From the NCBI GenBank assembly GCA_020248985.1, contig JADCGL010000017.1:1-64000 (forward strand): DNA of 64,000 bases, read 5' to 3'. Every line of letters begins with the position of its first letter. Position 1 is the stretch's first letter. The notes beneath the pieces were generated by a model, which was not told the origin of the DNA, ran no database searches, and was given only the letters and a program-made list of their open reading frames with translations. Of this stretch, positions 55,687-64,000 are shown piece after piece. The position numbers and the translations under genes are program-made. The DNA comes from Telmatospirillum sp. (GTDB taxonomy: Bacteria > Pseudomonadota > Alphaproteobacteria > CACIAM-22H2).

Positions 55687-57117
55687 TCAGAGCAGCTCGC
55701 CCTTGGTGAAGGGCTTGGTCGCCACTTCGACGGGGGGAAGCAGAATGTCGGGCGCATTGGGCCCGGCCGCTTCGAAATCGCGCAGCTTGCGCGCACTCGG
55801 CAGCAGGCGCGTTTCGAGCGAAGACACCGATTTGTTGTAGGCGTTGGTCGCGTCGTCGAGCGCCTTGCCGATGCCGGCCACGTGTTTGGCCACCACGCCG
55901 ATGCGCTCGTAGAGATCGGTGCCGAGTTTCTGGATCTCGCGCGCGTTCGCGGCCAAGCCTTCCTGGCGCCAGGCATAGGCGATGACCCACAGCATCGTCT
56001 GCAGCGTGAGCGGGGTCGCCAGCGCCACGCGCTGTTTGGCCGCGAATTCGAGCAGCTCGAAATCGGCTTCGACGGCCGCGCTCAACAGCGCTTCGTTGGG
56101 CAGGAACATCAGCACGAATTCGGGCGAGCCTTCGACCTTCGCCCCGTAGTCTTTGCCGGCAAGCGTGCGCACATGGCCTTTGAGCTGGGCGGCATGCTCT
56201 TTGAGGAAACGCGCGCGCTCGGCCGGATCGGTCGCGTCGTGCGCCTTGAAGTAGGCATCGGCCGGGGCCTTCGCGTCGATCACGATGGCGCGCCCGCCCG
56301 GCAGGCGGACCACCGCATCGGGGCGTGCCGCAGCGCTTTCGTGCGCCACGCTGAACTGCTCGTCGAAATCGATGTGGCTGTTGAGGCCCGCAAGTTCGAA
56401 CGACCGGCGCAGCGTGTTCTCGCCCCATTTGCCGCGCACGGCCGGATTCTTGAGGGCTGCGGCAAGATTGGTCGTCGCCATCGAAAGCCGGTCGCTGCGC
56501 TCGCCCAAGCTTTCGACCTGTTTGGTCAAAGCGCCGTAGCTCTGGGCGCGCGCTTGTTCGATTTCGGCGAGCCGCACGCCCATTTTTTCGAGCGCTTCGC
56601 GCACGGGCGCCACCATCTCGCCCACTGCCTGCTGGCGTTTTTCGAGGTCGCCCTTGGCGATCTCCTGCTCGCCTGCGAAGCTCGCTTTGGCAAGCTCCAG
56701 GAACTGCGCGGTCGTGGCCTGCAGCGTTTTGGCCGATAGCGCATCGAACGTGTCGACGAGGCGTTTTTCGGCCGCCAGCAGCAAAGCTTGTTTCTCGGCC
56801 GCTTGCGCGCGTTCGGCCTTGAGCTCGGCTTCGAGGCTCGCGGCCTTGGCGCGCATTTCGGAGAAGCCTGCCTGCACGCGCGCCAAATCGTCCTCGAGGC
56901 CGGCAATGCGCTGGACCTGCGCTTCGGCCGCACTCTGCGCGCGCGTCGCGGCATCGAGGCGCTCGCGCAGTTCGCGCTCGAGATCGGCCGCCTGGATCAG
57001 CTTTTCCTTGTAGATCGCCTCGCGGTAGATCGCCTCGCGCCCGCGGCCGCGCAGGGCGAAGTAGGTGCCGGCAGCGCCGACCAGCAACCCCACGAGGATG
57101 AAGCCGACAATCTCCAT
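55687..57117 (-). CDS. rmuC: DNA recombination protein RmuC
   Basis: A 476-residue protein with an N-terminal membrane anchor (residues 3-22), a long coiled coil (about 30-190) and the RmuC PD-(D/E)XK-like domain (RGKWGENTLRRSFELAGL, RPDAVVRLPGGRAIVIDAKAPADAY). RmuC limits inversions at short repeats and restricts some mobile DNA in other bacteria. It follows uxs by 3 bases in the same orientation. Confidence 0.94.
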   Translation of the reverse strand: MEIVGFILVGLLVGAAGTYFALRGRGREAIYREAIYKEKLIQAADLERELRERLDAATRAQSAAEAQVQRIAGLEDDLARVQAGFSEMRAKAASLEAELKAERAQAAEKQALLLAAEKRLVDTFDALSAKTLQATTAQFLELAKASFAGEQEIAKGDLEKRQQAVGEMVAPVREALEKMGVRLAEIEQARAQSYGALTKQVESLGERSDRLSMATTNLAAALKNPAVRGKWGENTLRRSFELAGLNSHIDFDEQFSVAHESAAARPDAVVRLPGGRAIVIDAKAPADAYFKAHDATDPAERARFLKEHAAQLKGHVRTLAGKDYGAKVEGSPEFVLMFLPNEALLSAAVEADFELLEFAAKQRVALATPLTLQTMLWVIAYAWRQEGLAANAREIQKLGTDLYERIGVVAKHVAGIGKALDDATNAYNKSVSSLETRLLPSARKLRDFEAAGPNAPDILLPPVEVATKPFTKGELL

Positions 57118-57120
57118 GCG

Positions 57121-58101
57121 CTAGATTTTGGCGCCCACCGGGGCGGGGCCGACATTGCGGCGCAGGAGGTCGTCGAAATAGGCGATCGTTTTCTTGAGGC
57201 CTTCGTCGAGCTGGATCTTGGGCTCCCAGCCGAGCAGGTTTTTGGCTTTGGCGATGTCGGGCTTGCGCTGCAGCGGGTCGTCGGCGGGCAGCGGGCGCTG
57301 CACGAGCTTGGACTTGGCGCCCGTCAGCGCGATCACGCGTTCGGCGAGCTGGCGGATCGTGAATTCGTGCGGATTGCCGAGATTGATCGGGCCCGTCACC
57401 GCATCGGGGCTGTCCATCAGGCGCACGAAACCTTCGATGAGGTCGTCCACGTAGCAGAAGCTGCGCGTCTGGGTGCCTTCGCCGTAGATCGTGATGTCCT
57501 GGCCCTTGAGGGCCTGCACTACGAAGTTCGACACCACGCGCCCGTCGTTGGGATGCATGCGCGGCCCATAGGTGTTGAAGATGCGCGCCACCTTGATCTT
57601 GGTGCCGTGCTGGCGATGGTAGTCGAAGAACAGCGTCTCGGCGCAGCGCTTGCCTTCGTCGTAGCAGGCGCGCGGGCCGATCGGGTTCACGTTGCCGCGA
57701 TATTCCTCGGGCTGCGGATGCACTTCCGGGTCGCCGTACACTTCCGATGTCGAGGACTGGAAGATCTTGGCCTTCACGCGCTTGGCGAGGCCCAGCATGT
57801 TGATGGCGCCGTGCACGGACGTTTTGGTCGTCTGCACGGGATCGAACTGGTAGTGGATGGGCGAAGCCGGGCAAGCGAGATTGTAGATCTCGTCGACCTC
57901 CACGTAGAGCGGCATCGTCACGTCGTGGCGCAGCACTTCGAAATGCGGATTGCCGAACAGCGGCAGGATATTGTCTTTGGAGCCGGTGAAGTAGTTGTCG
58001 ACGCACAGCACGTCGTGCCCGGCCCCCACCAGCCGCTCGCACAGATGCGAGCCCAGAAACCCTGCCCCGCCCGTCACCAGAATGCGCTTGCGCAACGACA
58101 T
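57121..58101 (-). CDS. uxs: UDP-glucuronate decarboxylase (UDP-xylose synthase)
   Basis: A 326-residue extended short-chain dehydrogenase. The NAD site GGAGFLGS is at 11-18. [10 protein letters not shown] and the catalytic Tyr147-x-x-x-Lys151 pair in RACYDEGKR match the UXS family. It converts UDP-glucuronate to UDP-xylose, a donor for exopolysaccharide or LPS. ATG 58101, preceded by AAGG, is preferred over an earlier frame extension. It probably supports the glycan genes in this window. Confidence 0.92.
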   Translation of the reverse strand: MSLRKRILVTGGAGFLGSHLCERLVGAGHDVLCVDNYFTGSKDNILPLFGNPHFEVLRHDVTMPLYVEVDEIYNLACPASPIHYQFDPVQTTKTSVHGAINMLGLAKRVKAKIFQSSTSEVYGDPEVHPQPEEYRGNVNPIGPRACYDEGKRCAETLFFDYHRQHGTKIKVARIFNTYGPRMHPNDGRVVSNFVVQALKGQDITIYGEGTQTRSFCYVDDLIEGFVRLMDSPDAVTGPINLGNPHEFTIRQLAERVIALTGAKSKLVQRPLPADDPLQRKPDIAKAKNLLGWEPKIQLDEGLKKTIAYFDDLLRRNVGPAPVGAKI

Positions 58102-58217
58102 GAAACGCCCAACCTTTCGAAAAAAGCCCGCCCGCCGAAACCACAAGGCGCCGGAATAGCAGGGCGCCCGTCAAGACACAACGCCCGCAATGCACCGGGA
58201 ATTCCGTCCGCGCGGCG

Positions 58218-58808
58218 CTAAGCCGCCTCGCGCACCAACGCCACCAGGGGCTCGAGGCGTTTTTCGACCGGGCTGCCGTCGCGGATGGCCTTCACGATCG
58301 CCGGGACCGGTCCTTCGAGATGGGCAGTCTCCATGAGCACGCTCGAGAAAGCGCGCTCGGGCTTGGGCTGCAGGCTGGCGGGCAAAACGCCGGGGCCGAG
58401 CTTGAGCAACATGCCCGCAAGCGCCGCGCGCTCCACGTCTTCGCCGCCAATGCCGCGGCTCGCGGCCAGCGTCGTGATGCGTGCCGCCGCGCGGCGCGCC
58501 TGAGCTGCCCCAACAGGATCGCGTTTGTCGGCCAGGGCCAGCAGCGTGCGCGCCATGCGGCGCACGGCATCCTCGGGATCCGGGCCAGCCGCATTCGCCG
58601 CAAAAGGGACCGCCATGGCCGGCGAGATTCCGGCCGGGGCTGCGGGCGTACGCACACGGCGCACCACGCGCACGACCACGTCTTCGAACGGGCGCTTCTC
58701 CTCGCGGCTGCGGTCGAACGCCACGCGCACGCGCGCGAATACCGCCACAGCCGCCACCAGCAGCAGGCCCCAGGTCAAAATGTTGGGATCGAGATCGACG
58801 ACGTCCAT
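58218..58808 (-). CDS. hypothetical membrane-anchored protein
   Basis: 196 residues with one N-terminal membrane helix (about 10-25) and a mainly helical, alanine- and arginine-rich cytoplasmic part. I recognise no family. The 76-176 region (EDAVRRMARTLLALADKRD ... GVLPASLQPKPERAF) might be a small alpha-helical domain. It sits upstream of uxs on the same strand, 116 bases away, and diverges from the WcaJ-like gene. Confidence 0.6.
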   Translation of the reverse strand: MDVVDLDPNILTWGLLLVAAVAVFARVRVAFDRSREEKRPFEDVVVRVVRRVRTPAAPAGISPAMAVPFAANAAGPDPEDAVRRMARTLLALADKRDPVGAAQARRAAARITTLAASRGIGGEDVERAALAGMLLKLGPGVLPASLQPKPERAFSSVLMETAHLEGPVPAIVKAIRDGSPVEKRLEPLVALVREAA

Positions 58809-58855
58809 AACTGAAATGCTACACCCACCTGCCCCGTTTTGTCCCGAGATGGACT

Positions 58856-58884
58856 TTGCGTCAAACCCCGGGGTGGCCTATGCT
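58856..58884 (+). promoter_or_regulatory. possible promoter of the WcaJ-like gene
   Basis: TTGCGT (58856-58861) and TATGCT (58879-58884) are 17 bases apart, 43 bases before the ATG. Confidence 0.4.
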
Positions 58885-58927
58885 CGCACATCTTGAAAGA
58901 CCCCGAGTTTTCGGGCAAACAGCTGAT

Positions 58928-60343
58928 ATGAAACGAAAAACAAGCGTCGTCGCGGCCGATCTGCAGACCTTGGTGCTGGGCGGCCTGCGTGTGGCGGACG
59001 CAAGCGTGGTCGCGGCCTCCGGTTTTGCCGCCTATTGGGCGCGCCACGACAGCCTCGCGGTCCCCGATCTCTATCTGATCGCGATCCTGGCCGCGATGGG
59101 GCTCGCGGCCAATTATCTGCAGGTCGCGCGCGTCTATGTGTTCGAAAATCTGTCGCGCCTCGCCAGCCAGTTCGGCAAGGTCGCGATGGCGTGGACGGGC
59201 GTGATGGCGAGCCTTATCGCCCTCGCCTATTTCACGCAGACGTCGGTCGCGTTCAGCCGCGCCTTCGCGCTGGGCTGGCTGACGCTGGGTTTCGGCGGCC
59301 TCATCCTGGTGCGGCTGCTGCTGCTGGTGCAGATCGACCGCTGGCGCCGCCAAGGGCGGCTGGCGATGAACGTCGCGGTGATCGGTGCCGGCGAAATGGG
59401 CCGCGCGTTCCTCAAACATCTCGCCGACGTCGCAACGCAGGAATACCGCATCGTCGGCGTGTTCGACGACCGCAAAGACCGCTTGCCCGAAACGATCGAA
59501 GGCCATCGCGTGGTCGGCACGGTGGACGATCTGATCGCCTATTGCCGCACCCACGCGCTCGACGAGATCGTGGTGGCGCTGCCGTGGCAGGCCTCGGCCG
59601 ATCTGCAGGATCTCATCAAAAAGCTCAAGGTCGTGCCGGTCGACGTGAAACTGTGCCCGGACTATATCGGCACGTATCTGCCGGCCCGCGGCTTCCACGC
59701 GATCGCTGGCATCCCGATGCTGTCGGTGCTCGAGCGCCCGCTGTCGGGCTGGAGCCTCGTGCTCAAAGCGCTCGAAGACCGCGTCCTTGCGGCCATTCTG
59801 CTGGTGCTGCTGGGGCCGCTGCTGCTCGCGATCGCGGCCCTCGTTAAGCTCGACAGCCCGGGCCCCGCCCTGTTCCGCCAGCGCCGCTACGGCTTCGCCA
59901 ACAACGAGATCGTTGTCTTCAAGTTCCGCACAATGTTCCACGCGCGCGTGGAAGACGCGTCGGTGCCGCAGGCCAAGCGCGACGATCCGCGCATCACGCG
60001 CATCGGCAAATTCCTGCGCCGCTCCTCGCTCGACGAATTTCCGCAGCTTCTGAACGTGCTGCGGGGCGACATGTCGCTCGTGGGGCCGCGCCCGCACGCG
60101 GTCGCCCACAACGAGCAGTACGCCACGATCATCGACGACTATCTCGCCCGCCACCGCGTGAAGCCCGGCATGACGGGCTGGGCGCAGGTCAACGGCCTGC
60201 GCGGCGAAACCGACACGCCCGAAAAGATGCGCCGGCGCGTGCAGTTCGATCTCTACTATATCGACAATTGGTCGCTGCTGTTCGACCTCAAGATCCTGGC
60301 GCTGACGCCCATCGCGATCCTGGGCAAGGAAAACGCGTACTGA
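58928..60343 (+). CDS. undecaprenyl-phosphate sugar-1-phosphate transferase, WcaJ-like
   Basis: A 471-residue initiating enzyme for polysaccharide synthesis. Four or five N-terminal helices, a Rossmann-like region (VAVIGAGEMGRAFLKHLA) and a C-terminal bacterial-sugar-transferase domain (VVFKFRTMF, RRSSLDEFPQLLNVLRGDMSLVGPRP, KPGMTGWAQVNGLRGET) are all present. It moves a hexose-1-phosphate, probably glucose or galactose, to the lipid carrier at the inner membrane. No polymerase is adjacent; it may feed the distant glycan operon. Confidence 0.92.
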   Translation: MKRKTSVVAADLQTLVLGGLRVADASVVAASGFAAYWARHDSLAVPDLYLIAILAAMGLAANYLQVARVYVFENLSRLASQFGKVAMAWTGVMASLIALAYFTQTSVAFSRAFALGWLTLGFGGLILVRLLLLVQIDRWRRQGRLAMNVAVIGAGEMGRAFLKHLADVATQEYRIVGVFDDRKDRLPETIEGHRVVGTVDDLIAYCRTHALDEIVVALPWQASADLQDLIKKLKVVPVDVKLCPDYIGTYLPARGFHAIAGIPMLSVLERPLSGWSLVLKALEDRVLAAILLVLLGPLLLAIAALVKLDSPGPALFRQRRYGFANNEIVVFKFRTMFHARVEDASVPQAKRDDPRITRIGKFLRRSSLDEFPQLLNVLRGDMSLVGPRPHAVAHNEQYATIIDDYLARHRVKPGMTGWAQVNGLRGETDTPEKMRRRVQFDLYYIDNWSLLFDLKILALTPIAILGKENAY

Positions 60344-60357
60344 TCAGCGCACGCTGA

Positions 60358-61830
60358 TCACCGTCCCACGCGGCGATAGAGATAGAAATCGCCGTTCTCG
60401 GCCACGAGCTGCCAGCCGACCGCGGCGGGATCGAGGCCGAGATTGATTTCGACATACCAGTCGGAATCGACGAACCAGCGAATGCCGCGCGCATCGAGAT
60501 AGTCCGGAATGCGCCCCCGCCATTTGAGCGCCTCGGGGTTGACCTTGCCATCGACATTGACCACGCGGTCGCGAAGGAAACCGAGCGTGCCGGACTGGCC
60601 GGCGGCGACCACGTCTTCCGGCGGCACGTGCTCGGCAACGAGCGCTGCCTGGCGATGATGGGCGGATGCGCCGAACAGACCCAGACTTTGCCAAGCCCCC
60701 GCCAGCAGCACAGCCGCACCGAGGGCGGCCGCAATTCCGATCGCCGCACCCGCACGGGGCAAACGGGCGGCGAGCAGCGCCGGCAAATAGACGAACGCGA
60801 TCAGAGACAGCGGTGCGAAATAGCGGATATAGAACCAGTCCGCGAAAAACGTGCGCGTGTAATACACGACGAGGCCCGCATAGCAGAGCAGCAGAAGGCC
60901 TGCAAAACGCAGCAGCGGCGAGGGCCGCACAAGACCGCGCGTGCGCCACACGAGCGCGCCGACGCCGACAAGAGCCGCCACGCGCGCAAGATCGGTCCAC
61001 AAAGCCTCGTGGGCACCGGCAAACAGCCACGGCATTGCGACGACGCGCAAAGCCCACAGCGCCGTCCAAATACGCTCAACGTCGAAAACGGCGTCCTGCT
61101 GGGCGAAACCCGAGCTCGGCATCGGATGGCCGAACAGCAGTGTGTTGTAGAGCCACCAAGGGCCCGAGACGAGCACAGCCAGCGCACCGGCGACGAAGCA
61201 GGTACGAAAGCGCACGGCCCAGCTTGGCGACCCGCGCAGAAACTCGGCCGCGCAGAACACGGCCACGAATACGGCCGCATCGATGCGCGCGAGCACGAGT
61301 GCCCCCAGCGCCAAACCCATCAAGGCCGGACGCGCACGCCAATCGTTCGCGTAAAGCCGCCACACGAGCGCATAGAGGGCGAGTTGCAGGCCGGTTTCGA
61401 GGCCGGTGTAGAAATCATTGAAATTCTTGATCGCCGCCAAATACAGCAACGCAGCAAGCGGCGCCGCCAACGCGCCGGACGTGCGGTCGCGCACCGCATC
61501 GCGCGCAAGGCTTGCAACCAGCAACGCGCCCGCACAATGAACGAGCCAAGCGAGCCCGTAGAACAGCCGCAACTCGGATTCGGGTGTGGGCACGAGCCAA
61601 AAGCACAGCACTTGCAGGGCCGTGAAAAGCGGCTGGAAGCCGTTTGTCCACACCGTGCCGTCGATCGTAATGCCGTTTCCATCTGCGACGTTGCGCGCGA
61701 CGGTCAGCGCATACCAGCCGTCTTCGGCGATCGGCATCGCGAGCAGCGCGTCGAACGGGCGCAGGGCGAGGCCCAGATAGAAGAACGCCAGGGCGAGTGC
61801 CGCACCGGCGATGCGCAGCGGATGGGCCAC
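60358..61830 (-). CDS. polytopic membrane protein, GT-C/ArnT-like glycosyltransferase candidate
   Basis: A 490-residue protein with many membrane helices. The first periplasmic loop has EDGWYALTVARNVADGNGITIDG, like the acidic catalytic loop of GT-C enzymes that use lipid-linked sugars (ArnT/PMT type). The C-terminal 120 residues form a soluble periplasmic part. The start is GTG 61830, overlapping the regA stop by one base (TAGTG), so it is in one transcript with regB-regA. A glycosyltransferase role is inferred; it could be an uncharacterised relative. Confidence 0.68.
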   Translation of the reverse strand: MAHPLRIAGAALALAFFYLGLALRPFDALLAMPIAEDGWYALTVARNVADGNGITIDGTVWTNGFQPLFTALQVLCFWLVPTPESELRLFYGLAWLVHCAGALLVASLARDAVRDRTSGALAAPLAALLYLAAIKNFNDFYTGLETGLQLALYALVWRLYANDWRARPALMGLALGALVLARIDAAVFVAVFCAAEFLRGSPSWAVRFRTCFVAGALAVLVSGPWWLYNTLLFGHPMPSSGFAQQDAVFDVERIWTALWALRVVAMPWLFAGAHEALWTDLARVAALVGVGALVWRTRGLVRPSPLLRFAGLLLLCYAGLVVYYTRTFFADWFYIRYFAPLSLIAFVYLPALLAARLPRAGAAIGIAAALGAAVLLAGAWQSLGLFGASAHHRQAALVAEHVPPEDVVAAGQSGTLGFLRDRVVNVDGKVNPEALKWRGRIPDYLDARGIRWFVDSDWYVEINLGLDPAAVGWQLVAENGDFYLYRRVGR

Positions 61831-62381
61831 TACTGCACTTCGCGCGGCGCGTATTTGGACAAGATGCGCTGCAAGGTGCGCCGATGCATGTTGAGGCGGC
61901 GCGCCGTCTCCGACACGTTGCGGTCGCACTGCTCGAAAACGCGCTGGATATGCTCCCACCGCACGCGGTCGGCCGACATCGGATGCGCGGGCGGGGCGGG
62001 CAACGCGCGGCTCGTCGCCTGCAAGGCCGCGTCGATCGCATCGGCGTCGGCGGGCTTGGGCAAATAGTCGACCGCACCGGCTTTGATGGCGGCGACCGAC
62101 GTTGCGATATTGCCGTAGCCCGTAAGGATCACGATGCGCGCATCGGGCGCCTGCGCGCGGATCACCGGCACGAGATCCAGGCCGGATCCGTCGCCGAGCT
62201 TCAGATCGACGACGGCAAAGTCGGGCGCTTGCGCGCGAATCTGCGTTTCGGCGGCGGCAAAGGATTCGGCAAGCGTAACGACATAGCCGCGCCGCTCCAT
62301 GGCCTGCGCCAAACGCAGGCGAAACGCTTCATCGTCTTCGACGATCAGCAGGCGGCGGACGGGCGGAGCACTTGGAATCAT
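61830..62381 (-). CDS. regA: redox response regulator RegA/ActR/PrrA
   Basis: A 183-residue two-domain regulator. The receiver has the phosphoacceptor Asp59 in VVDLKLGDGSGL and acidic residues 15-17; the C-terminal Fis-like HTH (NVSETARRLNMHRRTLQRIL) is nearly invariant in RegA proteins. It controls respiration, photosynthesis or carbon and nitrogen fixation genes in response to redox state. It overlaps regB by four bases. Confidence 0.95.
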   Translation of the reverse strand: MIPSAPPVRRLLIVEDDEAFRLRLAQAMERRGYVVTLAESFAAAETQIRAQAPDFAVVDLKLGDGSGLDLVPVIRAQAPDARIVILTGYGNIATSVAAIKAGAVDYLPKPADADAIDAALQATSRALPAPPAHPMSADRVRWEHIQRVFEQCDRNVSETARRLNMHRRTLQRILSKYAPREVQ

Positions 62382-63703
62382 GCGAGCTTCTTTTCGGACA
62401 GGGCTGAAAAGGCCGATCGCGGCCATGTTACGACGATTCGGGCGCCCCCATGTGGCCCATTGTCCCACGCGACCGAGGCCGACATGCGCGCAAGCAGAGT
62501 CGAGGCGATGAAAATGCCGAGCCCCATATGGTCGCTCTCGCCGACACGGCTCGAAACATAGGGCTCGCCGAGGCGCGCCAGAATCTCGGGCGCAAAGCCC
62601 GGCCCGTCGTCGAGAATGTCGATGCCGACGGTCAGCAAATCCGACCAGGCGCGGATGTCGATGCGCGTATGCGCGAAACTCGCTGCGTTTTCGATCAGCG
62701 TGCCGAGTGCCTGCACGAGATCGGGGCGGCGCGGCGTGGGCGGATCGACATTGTCGGCATAGTCGATCGTGACGGCGAACTCGACGGGGCCGCCGGCGTA
62801 GCGCGCGCCGATCTCGCGCAGAAGCACCGACAGAGGCGGCCGCGGAAACGGATCGCCGTGCCCGTCGCCGCTTTCGGGCTTGGCCGCCAAACGCGCCAGA
62901 ATGTCGCGGCAGCGCATCGTCTCGCGCAGCAGCAATTCAGCGTCCATCTTGAGCGCTCCGGGCGGGGCGTCGCGCGCCACTTCTTTGGCCACAAGCGCGA
63001 TCGTGGCCAGCGGCGTGCCAAGCTCGTGGGCGGCGGCGGCGGCAAGCCCGCCCACCGCACTCACGCGCTGCTCGCGCTCGAGCGCCGTTTGTGCTGCCGC
63101 AAGTGCATCGGACATCTGGCGCGCGTCCTCGGCAAGCTTGGCGACATTGGCGGCGACCACGACGATCGTCATGGCAATAGCAACCCATACGCCGAAGGAG
63201 AAGAGCGCCGGCAATTCAAGGCCCGGCGGGGCCCAGGGCAGCGGCTCGTGCCAGAACGGCAGCACGGTTGCCGTCGCCATCGCGAGCACGCCCAATGCAA
63301 CGGTGGAGCTGCGCGTGAGCGAGGTGGCCGCGACCGCAACGGGGGCCACGAGCAGAACCGCAAACGGATTCTGCAGGCCGCCGGTGAAATGCAGAAGCGT
63401 GCCGAGCTGCAAAATGTCGTAGGCGAGAACCGCACCGGCAGCCCGGTCGTCGAGCCGCCCGGCGCGCGGGCGATCGAGCATTAGGACTGCATTGAGAATG
63501 GCCGATACGGCCACCGCACCCAGCGCGGCCCAGATCGGCAGCGGATAGCCGAGACCGTAATGCACGCCCAGCACCGCACAGGCTTGGCCGAGCACGGCAA
63601 TCCAGCGCACCACCACGAGCGTGCGCAGCCGCACGCGCCCGACCGGCGGCGGGGGCAGAAGACCTGGCGATTGAATCGCGGGCGGGCTCGCAGGCGCGCG
63701 CAT
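62378..63703 (-). CDS. regB: redox sensor histidine kinase RegB/ActS/PrrB
   Basis: A 441-residue membrane kinase with about six helices (30-185). The quinone-binding loop GGLQNPF is at 108-114; the phosphorylated histidine is His226 in AAAAHELGTPLATI; the redox-active cysteine position is Cys265 in MRCRDIL. The ATPase domain has NAASFAHTRIDI, DDGPGF and GLGIFIASTLL. ATG 63703 is chosen; the frame is open 15 codons further. Confidence 0.94.
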   Translation of the reverse strand: MRAPASPPAIQSPGLLPPPPVGRVRLRTLVVVRWIAVLGQACAVLGVHYGLGYPLPIWAALGAVAVSAILNAVLMLDRPRAGRLDDRAAGAVLAYDILQLGTLLHFTGGLQNPFAVLLVAPVAVAATSLTRSSTVALGVLAMATATVLPFWHEPLPWAPPGLELPALFSFGVWVAIAMTIVVVAANVAKLAEDARQMSDALAAAQTALEREQRVSAVGGLAAAAAHELGTPLATIALVAKEVARDAPPGALKMDAELLLRETMRCRDILARLAAKPESGDGHGDPFPRPPLSVLLREIGARYAGGPVEFAVTIDYADNVDPPTPRRPDLVQALGTLIENAASFAHTRIDIRAWSDLLTVGIDILDDGPGFAPEILARLGEPYVSSRVGESDHMGLGIFIASTLLARMSASVAWDNGPHGGARIVVTWPRSAFSALSEKKLA

Positions 63704-63777
63704 GTCCGTTCCTCGAAGTACCGGGCGGCAAAACACAAGGCTGGTCACGACCCTGTGAACGCGCCATATAACAGCCT

Positions 63778-64000
63778 ATGCCGTCTCTTGCGATCAATGT
63801 CGAAAGCCTGACCAAGATTTTCGTCGCCGGTGCCGCCCCTGCGGTCGATGGGATTGCGTTTGCAGTGCCCCCCGGCCGCATCTGCGGGCTGCTGGGCGGC
63901 AACGGGGCCGGAAAAACCACGACTATTTCGATGCTGCTGGGCATTCTGGTGCCGACCTCGGGGCGAATCGAACTGCTCGGCCACGATATGCGCCGACACC
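63778..64000 (+). CDS. ABC transporter ATP-binding protein (5' part)
   Basis: The first 74 codons of an ATPase that runs off the window. It starts [28 protein letters not shown] and has the Walker A loop [12 protein letters not shown] (residues 39-50). This is the pattern of ABC-2 type exporters (drug, polysaccharide or NodI-like). It diverges from regB with a 74-base gap. Confidence 0.85.
   Translation, partial: MPSLAINVESLTKIFVAGAAPAVDGIAFAVPPGRICGLLGGNGAGKTTTISMLLGILVPTSGRIELLGHDMRRH

Overview
This is a GC-rich, gene-dense bacterial chromosome segment. It is most like an alphaproteobacterium, plausibly of the Rhodospirillales. That placement is an inference from gene content: an Irr-type Fur protein with its DNA box, a RegB/RegA redox pair, an RpoE-ChrR pair, AddAB in place of RecBCD, the AmgK-MurU cell-wall recycling pair, an IalB-like protein and a DUF1127 protein. 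I found about 67 genes, one tRNA, no rRNA, no insertion sequence, no CRISPR array and no phage. Most genes sit in tight runs with 1-8 base overlaps (ATGA, GTGA, TGATG, TAGTG).

Layout. 94-5573 is an iron and peroxide block: a rubrerythrin / iron-sulfur protein / DUF3501 operon, irr, and katG. The operon and katG have promoters of the same design, each with an Irr-box-like 17-mer three bases upstream of TTGACG. 5751-6770 encodes a ferredoxin-NADP reductase. 6910-15889 runs tsaE-amgK-murU-addB-addA and then trxA. 15956-24099 is a minus-strand glycan operon: three glycosyltransferases, a flippase, an asparagine-synthase-like amidotransferase and two paralogous methyltransferases. 24129-30330 holds a secreted hypothetical protein, a flavin reductase, an MFS transporter, a FAH-family hydrolase facing a gentisate dioxygenase, and a SulP transporter. 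30331-30840 has no large gene, but holds a likely 42-residue secreted or membrane peptide (minus strand), a 14-bp palindrome and a strong terminator just before ccmA.

30841-38141 is a complete cytochrome c maturation operon, ccmABCDEFGHI. After a PAS-like protein and a type II NADH dehydrogenase come tRNA-Ala(CGC), yggT, a DUF167 gene, folD, a DUF3253 gene, argG, a methyltransferase, rlmN and an IalB-like gene. 46030-47312 is an ECF sigma factor and a ChrR-like anti-sigma factor whose two zinc-finger cysteines are missing. 47325-50940 holds a SpoU-type RNA methyltransferase and an asparaginase / quinone oxidoreductase / PLP-lyase operon. Then come a DUF1127 gene divergent from a GcvA-like LysR gene, truA-fmt-def, an ICL/PEP-mutase family gene, rmuC-uxs, an unknown membrane-anchored protein and a WcaJ-like sugar-phosphate transferase. 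The window ends with regB-regA, a polytopic GT-C-like protein and the start of an ABC transporter.

Together the genes suggest a respiring, c-type-cytochrome-rich, polysaccharide-producing organism that invests in defence against peroxide and probably singlet oxygen, and that ties part of it to iron/heme status through Irr. Nothing here is clearly a wholly new system. The most interesting leads are the duplicated Irr-box promoter design, the terminator-bearing leader before ccmA, the small peptide gene at 30335-30463, and the ChrR variant.
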